The notes below the pieces were generated by a model that was not told the origin of the DNA, ran no database searches, and worked only from the letters and a program-made list of their open reading frames with translations. From NCBI GenBank assembly GCA_002254365.1, contig NIUT01000074.1, positions 1 to 59,458 on the forward strand: a stretch of 59,458 bases of DNA. Direction: 5' to 3'. A program made the position numbers and the translations under genes. Of the stretch, positions 25,080 to 34,238 are shown piece by piece. This DNA is from Nitrospira sp. UW-LDO-01. Its GTDB lineage: Bacteria; Nitrospirota; Nitrospiria; Nitrospirales; Nitrospiraceae. The number at the start of each line of letters is the position of its first letter. The stretch's first letter is position 1.

Positions 25080-26864
25080 ATGCGGGTGGCCGACTACATT
25101 ATGCAGAGGTTGGTATGTGCAGGTGTGCGGCACGTGTTTCAGGTTACTGGGCGAGGCGCGTTGTTTTTAAACGATGCGGTGGCAAAGCACGCGGATCTAA
25201 CGCCCGTGTCCCTTCATCATGAGCAAGCCTGTGCATTCGCCGCGATTGGGTATGCCGAGCAGACAGAGCGCATAGGCGTGTGCCTGGTCTCGACCGGTTG
25301 CGCCGCGACGAATACCCTCACCGGGGTTCTATCGGCATGGCAAGATGCCGTGCCATGCATCTTCATCTCCGGGCAACATATCTTGCGTGAGACCAGCCGG
25401 TTTACAGGAATACCGTTGCGAACGTATGGACAGCAAGAGGCCGATATTGTCAGCCTCGTGTCACCGATGACGAAGTATGCCACGATGCTGACGGCTCCAG
25501 AGGATATTGAAGAGGTCATGGAGAAGGCCTTGTGGCATGCACAGACCGGACGCAAGGGGCCGGTCTGGCTAGATATTCCGCTTGATTTGCAAAGTGCCCT
25601 GATGCCATTAGGGCGGGCTGTTGTTTCACCTCACGGACTCGATGACCGTCCGTTGCCGAAGGAGGAAGACGTTCAAAATGTGGTAGTGGCGTTGCGCACT
25701 GCCCAACGACCTGTGGCCCTCATCGGTAGCGGTGTGCGAGCCGCACGAGCTCACACACAACTTAAGGAGTTCGTCGAACGGTGGAAGATTCCTGTGACCT
25801 ACACGGCAGCCGCGCCAGACAGCTATGGCACGGCTCATCCACTCTCGATAGGGTCAGTTGGAGCCATGGGCTGTTCACGTGCAGGTAACTTTGCAGTTCA
25901 AAACGCTGATTTTGTTCTTGTGCTCGGCTCTCGACTAACCGCGTTGACGACAGGACCTGACTTTGACAAGTTTGCTCGAGCTGCACGTGTCGCCGTAGTG
26001 GACATCGATCCTGTGGAACATAGCAAGAAGTCGATCCGTATTGATCAGTTGATCCATAGCGACCTCGGTCTCTTCCTGACGCGGCTCAATCAGATAGAGG
26101 CGCATTCTGTAGCCGCTTCCTGGATCAGCAAATGCCAACACTGGAAGCAACTGTTTCGCCCGGTCGAGCCAGAATTTTCATGCAGTCATGCAGTGGACTT
26201 GTATGAGCTGGCGGAGTGTCTGAGTGAGGTTCTTCCGAACCCCTCTACGTTCGTGACCGATTCTGGTCTAGCGGAGGTCATTCTTCCCACCAATATCCGC
26301 TTTGCGGATGGGATGAAGTGCATACATCCCACTTCACAGGGGGCGATGGGATTTGCGTTGCCCGCGGCAATCGGTGCTCAACATGCCAATGCACAGCCGG
26401 TCGTCGTCGTCGTAGGGGACGGCTCTATCATGATGAATCTACAAGAACTGGAAACTATCCGTTATCAAAAGTTGCCGATCAAGATCATTGTGGTAAACAA
26501 CAATGGCTATGCCATTATCCGCCGACGACAGCGGGAGTTGTTTCGCCATCGTACGATTGGCACTGATCCTGACAACGGGGTCAGTTGCACGGATTTCTCA
26601 CGTGTGGCGGACTGTTTTGGATTGCAGTATAGCCGCGTCGAACATCCACGTCAGATGACTTCGGCGCTTACCGCAATGCTGGCCCATGATGGGCCTGTCT
26701 TGTGTGAAGTCATGGGGCGTGTGGATCAAGGCTATATTGAACTGGGACAGGCTCGTAGCGCACGGGACCATCGCTTTATACGCCGGCCCTTGGAAGACCA
26801 AGAGCCATACCTTTCTCGCGATCTCTTCCTGAATGAGATGGTTGTGAGTCCTATTGATCAGTAG
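25080..26864 (+). CDS. ThDP-dependent enzyme, acetolactate-synthase-like
   Basis: 594 aa from the ATG after TTGGAGCC. It has the three-domain architecture of the acetohydroxyacid synthase group: an N-terminal PYR domain with catalytic Glu48 (VSLHHEQACAFAAIGYAE), a central domain (about 190-330), and a C-terminal PP domain with the Mg-ThDP motif VVGDGSIMMNLQELETIRYQ...NNNGY. In sugar pathways such an enzyme (YerE) adds a two-carbon acetyl unit to a CDP-ketosugar. With RfbF and an acyl/aldehyde module in the same cassette, a carboligation making a branched or ketol side chain is a reasonable inference. Confidence 0.85.
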   Translation: MRVADYIMQRLVCAGVRHVFQVTGRGALFLNDAVAKHADLTPVSLHHEQACAFAAIGYAEQTERIGVCLVSTGCAATNTLTGVLSAWQDAVPCIFISGQHILRETSRFTGIPLRTYGQQEADIVSLVSPMTKYATMLTAPEDIEEVMEKALWHAQTGRKGPVWLDIPLDLQSALMPLGRAVVSPHGLDDRPLPKEEDVQNVVVALRTAQRPVALIGSGVRAARAHTQLKEFVERWKIPVTYTAAAPDSYGTAHPLSIGSVGAMGCSRAGNFAVQNADFVLVLGSRLTALTTGPDFDKFARAARVAVVDIDPVEHSKKSIRIDQLIHSDLGLFLTRLNQIEAHSVAASWISKCQHWKQLFRPVEPEFSCSHAVDLYELAECLSEVLPNPSTFVTDSGLAEVILPTNIRFADGMKCIHPTSQGAMGFALPAAIGAQHANAQPVVVVVGDGSIMMNLQELETIRYQKLPIKIIVVNNNGYAIIRRRQRELFRHRTIGTDPDNGVSCTDFSRVADCFGLQYSRVEHPRQMTSALTAMLAHDGPVLCEVMGRVDQGYIELGQARSARDHRFIRRPLEDQEPYLSRDLFLNEMVVSPIDQ

Positions 26865-26872
26865 AAGTAATC

Positions 26873-27907
26873 ATGGCGACACGAGTGTTGCAAAATGGGC
26901 GGTCTGTTGGCGATTACCTGGCACCCTATATCGTCGCCGAGTTGAATACCAGTCACTTTGGCGATATGGATGTAGCCCGTGCCATGATCGACCAGGCTCA
27001 ACTCGCCGGATGTGACTGTGTGAAATTCCAGTCCTGGAGTGCGGAGACGCTCTATGGCAGAAAGTATTATGCAGTCAACAAGATTGCAAAGCGTCTTGTT
27101 TCTAAGTTGGCGTTGGACAGCGCGCAACTCAAACATCTGGCACAGTATGCCGCATCGAGACGTATCGATTTTGCTTCGACCCCATATTCAATCGAAGAGG
27201 CTGAGTTTTTGGTAGTTGAGTGCAGTGTTCCCTTTCTAAAGATCGCCTCCATGGAACTGAATAATCTTCCGTACTTGTCCCAGCTAGCCAGGTTGGGAGT
27301 GCCGCTTGTGTTGTCTACAGGCATGGGGACGATTGAAGAGATTCGAGAAGCGGTGCATACGATTGAGGCGGCAGGGAACGACCGGTTAATTATTCTTCAT
27401 TGCACATCGGTCTATCCGGCGACGCCAGCGATCATTCAACTGAACAATATTGTGGGACTGAGAAGCGAATTTCCTCAATATCCGATTGGATATTCAGACC
27501 ATAGCATCGGGAGCGAGATCCCTGCAGCCTCTATCGCGTTAGGTGCCTGTCTTATTGAGAAACACTTCACACTGGATCGTGCTCGAATCGGGATGGATAA
27601 TCAAATGGCAACAGAGCCAAAAGAAATGCACGCTATGGTCCGTGCATGCCACAGCGTCCATGAGGCGTTGGGTGGAACTAAGCGCGTGGTGAGCCCTGAA
27701 GAGGCTGTCCAAATTCCCAAGATGAGGCGAAGCCTCATCAATAAGTTACCATTGAAAGCCGGGCATATCCTGACGCTGGACGATCTCGATGCGAAGCGAC
27801 CAGGTACAGGGCTGGCTCCGATGCTGCTGCCATCTCTTGTGGGACGAAAGCTCAGACGTGATCTTGATGCAGAGACGGTGCTTGCCTGGCAGGATCTTGA
27901 AGGCTAA
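26873..27907 (+). CDS. neuB: NeuB/SpsE-type nonulosonic-acid synthase family
   Basis: 344 aa. NeuB enzymes condense phosphoenolpyruvate with an N-acylhexosamine to a nine-carbon sugar. The TIM-barrel motifs are present: VAELNTSHFGDMDVARAMID, CVKFQSW, FASTPYSIEEAEFL, KIASMELNN, STGMGTIEEI, HCTSVYPA, IGYSDHSIGSEIP and EKHFTLD. A C-terminal SAF domain (about 285-340) starts MRRSLINKLPLKAGHIL. The first Asn-His pair common in NeuB reads NTSH. No CMP-transferase (NeuA) or epimerase is in the window. Confidence 0.88.
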   Translation: MATRVLQNGRSVGDYLAPYIVAELNTSHFGDMDVARAMIDQAQLAGCDCVKFQSWSAETLYGRKYYAVNKIAKRLVSKLALDSAQLKHLAQYAASRRIDFASTPYSIEEAEFLVVECSVPFLKIASMELNNLPYLSQLARLGVPLVLSTGMGTIEEIREAVHTIEAAGNDRLIILHCTSVYPATPAIIQLNNIVGLRSEFPQYPIGYSDHSIGSEIPAASIALGACLIEKHFTLDRARIGMDNQMATEPKEMHAMVRACHSVHEALGGTKRVVSPEEAVQIPKMRRSLINKLPLKAGHILTLDDLDAKRPGTGLAPMLLPSLVGRKLRRDLDAETVLAWQDLEG

Positions 27908-27947
27908 CTATAAGGCGGTCTGTGGGGCTAGGGGCAGGGGAGATACT

Positions 27948-28598
27948 GTGCTGAACTCCTCCATTCAGATGCTGCTTAATGAGGTTGTGGCGGGGACCCG
28001 GCCGTTCTCGCTTGAGATTTCTAGTGAAGCGGGGGTTCTTGAGGGGGTCTTGCGTCCAGTGACGGTTGCGCACCTTGACGATCACGAGATCATACGGAGG
28101 CTCACGGACTGGAGGAATCAGAGCATGGAGAAGTTCTTGAGCCAGTTTGTGGCTACGCCAGAACGGACGAGGAATTGGATGCGGAATGTACTCTTGAAGA
28201 CGCAAGGACAGATGCTCTTCTTAGTGTGCGTGAAGGATCAAGTGGTGGGGCATTACGGTTTTAAGAATCTCACTTCGTCTGAGGTGTTGCTCGACAATGC
28301 GTTGCGTGGGGAACGCGGCGGTCATCCCAAGCTGTTCGTGTGGGCTGGACAAACACTGGTGCAGTGGTTGTTCCGTGAAGCCGTGGTGCAACGGGTGTAT
28401 GCCTATGTGCTGGCGGACAATGCAGTTTCGATCATGATGAACAAACAAATCGGTTTTGGCGGATGGCAGCGTCATCCGCTGACGAAATGCGTGAGAGAGG
28501 GCGAGGTTGTCTGGGAGATGGGATCTGAAGGTGGTACGAGCGCCGAGGGGCGTTATTGCTTCAAGCTGCTGATCGAGCGGTCCTTAGGCATCATCTGA
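27948..28598 (+). CDS. GNAT-family N-acyltransferase
   Basis: 216 aa from a GTG after GGGGCAGGGGA. The N-terminal half carries RPVTVAHLDDHEIIRRLTDW. The acetyl-CoA fold follows with GHYGFKNLTSS, LFVWAGQTLVQWLFREA, VYAYVLADNAVSIMMNKQIGF and GGWQRHPL, the PseH-like order of GNAT motifs. A sugar N-acylation role is likely from the position after neuB. The acyl donor might be the cassette's own ACP rather than acetyl-CoA. Confidence 0.75.
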   Translation: MLNSSIQMLLNEVVAGTRPFSLEISSEAGVLEGVLRPVTVAHLDDHEIIRRLTDWRNQSMEKFLSQFVATPERTRNWMRNVLLKTQGQMLFLVCVKDQVVGHYGFKNLTSSEVLLDNALRGERGGHPKLFVWAGQTLVQWLFREAVVQRVYAYVLADNAVSIMMNKQIGFGGWQRHPLTKCVREGEVVWEMGSEGGTSAEGRYCFKLLIERSLGII

Positions 28599-28650
28599 TG
28601 CGCCAGTGTGACTTGGCGTTAGCAGGAAGAGCCACAACGGGAGAGGATGT

Positions 28651-29457
28651 ATGGAACCGATTCGTCAGTTTTTCCAAGAAGTCCAAGAGAATATTAAGGG
28701 GCAGGCAGCGGACCATGACCTTCAGGCGCTTTCGAGAACGTGGACGCGCGATGTGGCTCGCCACAAGTGGGCCTACAACTTTCAATGGATGGGCCGGCCC
28801 GCAATACAGTTTCCCAATGATGCCTGGGCTATGCAAGAACTCATCTGGAAAGTGAGACCAGATCTCATCATTGAATCGGGTATTGCCCATGGAGGGTCGC
28901 TCATTTATTACGCCTCGCTTCTTGCGATGCTCGACATGTGTGACGCGGTGGAGTCCGGGGCTCCCTGCCATCCCAAGCAAACCCGCCGTAAGGTCATCGG
29001 ATTGGATATCGATATTCGGGCGCACAATCGGCAGGCCATCGAGCAGCACCCCATGAGCAATTGGATTCACATGATCGAGGGATCCAGTATTGAGCCGGAG
29101 ACCATGGAGCAAGTGCACAACATCGCAAAACACGCGACATCAATATTGGTCAGCCTGGATTCTAACCATACCCATGATCATGTGCTTGCCGAACTGAAAG
29201 CCTATGCACCGTTGGTCACGCCAGGAAGCTATTGTGTCGTGTTTGATACGATTGTCGAAGACATGCCTGCAGCCTTATCGGCGAATCGTCCCTGGGGGCC
29301 TGGTAACAGTCCCAAGACCGCAGTCTGGGAGTACCTCAAGACACACCCTGAGTTTACAATCGATACCAGCATTCATCATAAACTGCTGATTACCGTGGCT
29401 CCTGATGGGTATCTTAAACGTGTTGAAGAAAAGATAGATCGGGCTGGCCGTCGGTAG
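28651..29457 (+). CDS. CmcI-like (cephalosporin hydroxylase family) protein
   Basis: 268 aa. Family motifs: RHKWAYNFQWMGRPAIQFP, the SAM-binding glycine loop IIESGIAHGGSLIYYASLL, GLDIDIRAHN, and the metal/substrate site SLDSNHTHDHVLAEL. The family, also labelled rhamnosyl O-methyltransferase, contains SAM-dependent methyltransferases of sugars and antibiotics. A sugar O-methylation here is an inference. AGGAGGAAG-like GGGAGAGGATGT precedes the ATG. Last gene of the cassette. Confidence 0.82.
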   Translation: MEPIRQFFQEVQENIKGQAADHDLQALSRTWTRDVARHKWAYNFQWMGRPAIQFPNDAWAMQELIWKVRPDLIIESGIAHGGSLIYYASLLAMLDMCDAVESGAPCHPKQTRRKVIGLDIDIRAHNRQAIEQHPMSNWIHMIEGSSIEPETMEQVHNIAKHATSILVSLDSNHTHDHVLAELKAYAPLVTPGSYCVVFDTIVEDMPAALSANRPWGPGNSPKTAVWEYLKTHPEFTIDTSIHHKLLITVAPDGYLKRVEEKIDRAGRR

Positions 29458-30049
29458 AATAGAATACGCATGTAGTAAGGGATCGGAGACAGGGGACGGT
29501 TTTATGCCATCAACCTCGTCAGCCAGAAGCTGCATATTAGTTCCCTCTGCAACAGTCGATGACTCGCATTGCCGTGAAGCTCTCCAACTGAGAATGCCGT
29601 AGTAAGATTTGGTCGGTCGACGAAGTTGTACCGGGGATATGTCTTTGACGCGCCCTATCCTTTGGTGGATGATTCTTCCGCTTTGACCGGAAAAATCTGC
29701 CGGTCACTCGCCTGAAAGTTCTCGAATACCTCATTTTGCTGGGTATAAAACCTTTCCTCCATTGGCACGCAGTTTGAATTCCACCTTTGAGGGAGGCGGG
29801 GTTGTGATGACCGCAGTTGTGATTGTCGGGCGAATCAGGATTGAGAGTCAGTTGTGGTGAGAAGGTGTGACAGAGTCTTGTCCCTGTGATCTTGTGGAGC
29901 TGCAGTAGCGCAAGACCGGTGGTGCCGGGTTCTCTGCGGCGCGATCAAGAATGTGAGAGCGAAATGCGAACTCAGTACGGACGGCTACCGATGGTGGCGC
30001 CGAATGGACATTTGTAGCGCATCATGTCGGAGTGATTGAAGGAGGGGGT
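29458..30049. other. Long intergenic region before the giant glycosyltransferase
   Basis: About 590 bp without a credible gene. It holds a GACAGGGGACGG repeat core (29488-29503), a sigma-54-like site (29763-29778) and a 270-nt untranslated stretch after it, which would be a long mRNA leader. No riboswitch class was recognised. Confidence 0.5.
29763..29778 (+). promoter_or_regulatory. Sigma-54-like promoter of the glycosyltransferase block
   Basis: TGGCACGCAGTTTGAA: perfect -24 element, 12-nt offset, -12 element TTGAA. With its flank TTC it is the twin of the element at 18046-18064. It lies about 270 bp before the GT start. Confidence 0.5.
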
Positions 30050-33000
30050 ATGGCCCGATTCATCGTTCTCATTCCAACACTCAATGGCGCTCGGACTCTG
30101 GACGATACGCTGGCGACATGCTGTGCGCAAAGCCATGAAGATGTCCGAATCGTTGTCAGCGACAATTGGAGCGAGGACACGACTGCCGATCTTGTACGGA
30201 TGTGGCAGGCTCGAGACCGACGGATCGAGTATCTGCGGCCTGATCGGCGACTGAGTATGACATCACATTGGGAATTTGCCTTGCGTTCGCTCATACAGGA
30301 CGACGCATACGTGGTCGTGCTCGGATGTGACGATGTGCTGATGCCGGGCGCATTGCGGTACGCGAATGAATTGCTGGGCATGTTCCCGGAGTCGCAGTGT
30401 TTGGCGTGGAATACCAATTATTATCACACGCATGATCTGCAGGATCCCTCTGCCGCAGGTCGACTTCTGTTGCATCTCGGGGGGGACATCGAGGTGCGTG
30501 AGGCTCGAGTCAGTCTCCGACACGTCGCGTCGGGGCGCACGCACTACTTGGGGCTGCCAAACGTATACCACGGATTGATCCATACGGCGCTTCTACGGGA
30601 ATTGGCGCACATGCCAGGGCCCATGATTCGATCAATGAATCCGGACATCTATTTGTCGCTCGCTGTCTGTTGTCTTCTGCAACGGTACATCTTTGTCCGC
30701 GAACCGCTGTCGCTCAACGTGATTTCAAGACAAAGCAATGGGTTCTCTCATTCGAACGACCATGCCGATAAGGAGGTTGGCCGTCGGGTCATGCAGGACA
30801 ACGATCGTCCGTACCATCCTGATCTTCCGTTTAGCGACGATCTCCATATTGCGCATGTCGAGTGCCTGCTGCAGGTTCAGGATGCAGGGCTGCTTCCGCA
30901 TGAGATCCCGATTGAATTCAAGCATATGTTCGGACAGGCCATAAGGCACACCTACGTGTGCTATCAATCCCAGACACGCGAGAAGCGCCTCGGGCAACTG
31001 CAGAGGATTGCCGATAGACACGCGCTGTTGCCCTTCATGGAGGACGTGGAGGCTGCCTGTCAGAATAAGGACATTGTACGGCTCACGGCATTGGTGCCAA
31101 CAACCTGGGTGCATCCCCCCTATGACTATGATGCGCAGATTGGGCGCGATCTGGTCTTGAGCCCCCAGGGAGCGGCTCGTCTGGCTGGCGAGCTGATCCG
31201 TACGGATCGACTCGCACGCAGCCGGTGCCTGAACCAGGCAGGGCGCTTCTTGGACAAGGCCAGGGCTGAACATGACCAATCCAAGCTGGCGACATTGGCG
31301 GAACAGTATCGACACATGATTTCCTCCACGGTTGGTGAATTGTGGAGCCGCCACGATTTCATCAGCTGTTACATCAGCAACGTTAAGAGTCGTTCTCTGG
31401 CTTTCAACCCGGCTTCCTATTTGTGGTTGTTGAGCAGTACGCAAGAGGAAGCAAAAGCACCGGCCAAGTCTCCAGAGTCGATAATCACGCAACGAGGAGG
31501 AGGTGCCGGTATCGCTCCTTCAACCAAAGTGAGCTCGTCGAATAAACCTGCCGAGGTACGGAGCGTGGATGGACGCCAATATAAAGCGCCCCTACGCCTC
31601 TCTATTTTCGTCGCTGATGCGAACAGTGGGGAGGCGCGACTCGGAATTCCACACTATTGCGGACAAGGTCGTTATGGATGGAAGGGGACGTACATCTCGG
31701 CAAGAAACGAATCGGTCGAAGCAGGGCCTGAATATGTATGGCTGATCCAGCGGGCCCCATGGGTAGCAGATGAAGTTCTTGAGCGGGCACAGAGAAGCGG
31801 TACCCGAGTTGTCCATGATCTCGATGACTTGCTCTGGGAAATTCCGGAGGATAATCCGAACAAGGCGGTCTTTACAGACTCACGAATTGAGGTGCTCTTT
31901 CGGCAGCTGAACAGAGCTGATCAAGTTACGGTATCGACCGAGCCGCTTGCGCACGAATTGTCACAGAAAGGGATTCGCGCCCTGGTACTGCCGAATTGCG
32001 TGGCACCGGAGCGATGGGCACAGTTACGTCCTGTGAGGCGTGCAGGGAAGCGTCCGAGGGTCGGTTGGGCAGGGCAGCGCAGCGTTCATGCTTCTGATTT
32101 GAAACTATTGCGTCAAGTGATGGATGACCTTGGCGATGAGGTGGAGTGGGTGTTTCTTGGGGATACTCCGGTGTTTGCCCGAGCGCCCGGACGACTGGTT
32201 GAAAGCTTTCCCATGGTGCCAATACAGAACTATCCGGCCCAATTGGCTGCGATGAATTTAGATCTGGCGTTGGCTCCATTAGCCATGAACCGATTCAACG
32301 AGGCTAAAAGCGATATCCGGCTGTTGCATTACGGGGCACTGGGATATCCGGTGGTCGCGACCGATATCGCTCCGCATCGACAGGCTCCGGTCAAATTGGT
32401 ACCGAACCATGTGGCTGCCTGGGTTGAGGCGATCCGTGAACGGATCGCTGACCCTGATGCGGCAGCACGAGAAGGTGAGCGACTGCGCGAATGGGTGTTC
32501 GCCAGTCGGTCGATCGAGGTGTGGATCGCCAAGTATGCGGAGGCCTGGTTTGGGTGTAGTCGTGACGATAAAGAGATGGTTGCGGCGGCAGGCAGTCGTG
32601 CCACGGTGTCGCAGGTGCCGACGTTCTCATGCTCGATCATCATGCCGGTTCTCAATAACGTGGAATTGACCAAGCAATCCCTGACCGCGCTCGCAGAGGT
32701 GACGGACGGGTGTGAGTATGAGGTGATCGTCGTCGATAATCACTCCACCGACGGTACTCAAGAGTTTCTGTCTTCCCTAGGAGGTGACGTCCAGATCATT
32801 CGCAATAATGAGAATCGCGGCTTTGCCAAAGCCTGTAATCAAGGGGCGCAAGCCGCACGTGGAAAGTATCTGGTCTTTTTAAACAACGACACGATTCCCA
32901 TCAAAGGCTGGTTGAATGCGCTCGTACAAGAGGTCGAAGCCCACCAGGACGTTGGTGCGGTGGGCAGTAAGTTACTCTATGCCGATGGAACCGTTCAGCA

Positions 33001-34234
33001 TGCGGGCGTCGTATTTTCTCGAAAGTGGCTTACGCCCTATCATCACCATCGGACTACGGCTGCCGACGCGCCCATCGTCAATCGGCGCCGTGAATTCCAG
33101 TCCGTGACCGCTGCCTGTATGTTGGTGCGGCGTGATCTGTTTTTCGAGGTCGGTGGGTTCGACGAAGCCTATCGCAACGGATTTGAGGATGTGGATCTGT
33201 GTCTGAAGATTAAGCAGCAGGGTTGGCGGGTAATTTATCAACCGAGCAGTGTTCTCTATCATCTTGAGAGCCAGACACCAGGGCGAAAGGATCATGATGT
33301 GGAGAATCATCGTCTATTTACTGCCCGTTGGGGGGCCTGTTGGTGGTTGACGGATGAAGACTTGGTGGCATTTCAGGACGGGTTCCGCATGGAATATCTC
33401 ACTGCAAATTCGGCGCAATGGCGCCCGTTCGAAAATGCTGAGGAGCGCCGTTGCTGGCAACTCGTCGCGGAAACACAACAGGCGGCCGGTCAGCGGGATA
33501 ATGGCACGGTTCTCAAGAAATTGGAGCGATGCACTGAGTGGCCTGCTGATCCTTCAGTCTTAAAATGGGCAGCTTCTGTAGCCGAAGCCATGAAGCAACC
33601 GGCGCTCGCATCGGCCTTTATGCGGCGGGTCATGGCGTTGGACGATCCTGCGGCAGAAGAGCTCGGAGTTATTCGTGAGGCTCTGGCCAGCGGGCAAGTC
33701 ACGAGTGCCTCCTCACGGCTTGACGCATTGCTGAAATGCTATCCCTTGCATGCTGAGGGGCAGCTGCTCAAAGCCATTCTGCATATGCAGCGAGAACAGT
33801 ACGAGCAGGCCGAAACTGCGTTTGAGTTGGCCATGCAACAAGGGGCAGATCGCAAGAAGTGTCTGATGGGGATGGGCATGGCGGCGATGGGAAGGGCTTA
33901 TACCCAAGGGGCATGGGAGCGCTTTCTACAAGTACTGACCGATCACCCCGATGATGCTGAAGCGATCCATTGGTTGCTCCGAGCCGGGACCGCACAAAAC
34001 CGTTGGCAGGAGTTGAGTGAGCACCTGCATCTGTATACGGCTAGAAATCCAGCGGACCTGGCAGCACGATTCGCCTTCACCAGCATTCTGTTTCGCGGTG
34101 AGCAGATCGAGGGTGCTCGCCGGGAATATGATGCCCTGTGCAAGGTTGACCCAAGTTATGACGGACTCGCTCAACTTGGCCAGGCAATTGCCGGAAGGGA
34201 AGCGGCCCTTGCCATGGAAGCCGCCTCGACCTAG
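30050..34234 (+). CDS. Giant glycosyltransferase, GT2-GT4-GT2-TPR
   Basis: 1394 aa from the ATG preceded by GGAGGGGGT. Residues 1-230 are a GT2 domain (FIVLIPTLNGARTLDDTLAT, VVSDNWSEDTT, LGCDDVLMPGALRYANELLG). A mixed region with helices follows. About 513-835 is GT4/GT-B-like (VVHDLDDLLWEIP, VGWAGQRSVHASDLKLL, FNEAKSDIRLLHYGALGYPV). About 859-1110 is a second GT2 (IIMPVLNNVELT, VVDNHSTDGT, VFLNNDTIPIKGW, GGFDEAYRNGFEDVDL). The C-terminal 270 residues are TPR-like helices. It may build and/or attach a multi-sugar glycan on flagellin. Confidence 0.88.
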   Translation: MARFIVLIPTLNGARTLDDTLATCCAQSHEDVRIVVSDNWSEDTTADLVRMWQARDRRIEYLRPDRRLSMTSHWEFALRSLIQDDAYVVVLGCDDVLMPGALRYANELLGMFPESQCLAWNTNYYHTHDLQDPSAAGRLLLHLGGDIEVREARVSLRHVASGRTHYLGLPNVYHGLIHTALLRELAHMPGPMIRSMNPDIYLSLAVCCLLQRYIFVREPLSLNVISRQSNGFSHSNDHADKEVGRRVMQDNDRPYHPDLPFSDDLHIAHVECLLQVQDAGLLPHEIPIEFKHMFGQAIRHTYVCYQSQTREKRLGQLQRIADRHALLPFMEDVEAACQNKDIVRLTALVPTTWVHPPYDYDAQIGRDLVLSPQGAARLAGELIRTDRLARSRCLNQAGRFLDKARAEHDQSKLATLAEQYRHMISSTVGELWSRHDFISCYISNVKSRSLAFNPASYLWLLSSTQEEAKAPAKSPESIITQRGGGAGIAPSTKVSSSNKPAEVRSVDGRQYKAPLRLSIFVADANSGEARLGIPHYCGQGRYGWKGTYISARNESVEAGPEYVWLIQRAPWVADEVLERAQRSGTRVVHDLDDLLWEIPEDNPNKAVFTDSRIEVLFRQLNRADQVTVSTEPLAHELSQKGIRALVLPNCVAPERWAQLRPVRRAGKRPRVGWAGQRSVHASDLKLLRQVMDDLGDEVEWVFLGDTPVFARAPGRLVESFPMVPIQNYPAQLAAMNLDLALAPLAMNRFNEAKSDIRLLHYGALGYPVVATDIAPHRQAPVKLVPNHVAAWVEAIRERIADPDAAAREGERLREWVFASRSIEVWIAKYAEAWFGCSRDDKEMVAAAGSRATVSQVPTFSCSIIMPVLNNVELTKQSLTALAEVTDGCEYEVIVVDNHSTDGTQEFLSSLGGDVQIIRNNENRGFAKACNQGAQAARGKYLVFLNNDTIPIKGWLNALVQEVEAHQDVGAVGSKLLYADGTVQHAGVVFSRKWLTPYHHHRTTAADAPIVNRRREFQSVTAACMLVRRDLFFEVGGFDEAYRNGFEDVDLCLKIKQQGWRVIYQPSSVLYHLESQTPGRKDHDVENHRLFTARWGACWWLTDEDLVAFQDGFRMEYLTANSAQWRPFENAEERRCWQLVAETQQAAGQRDNGTVLKKLERCTEWPADPSVLKWAASVAEAMKQPALASAFMRRVMALDDPAAEELGVIREALASGQVTSASSRLDALLKCYPLHAEGQLLKAILHMQREQYEQAETAFELAMQQGADRKKCLMGMGMAAMGRAYTQGAWERFLQVLTDHPDDAEAIHWLLRAGTAQNRWQELSEHLHLYTARNPADLAARFAFTSILFRGEQIEGARREYDALCKVDPSYDGLAQLGQAIAGREAALAMEAAST

Positions 34235-34238
34235 TTCG

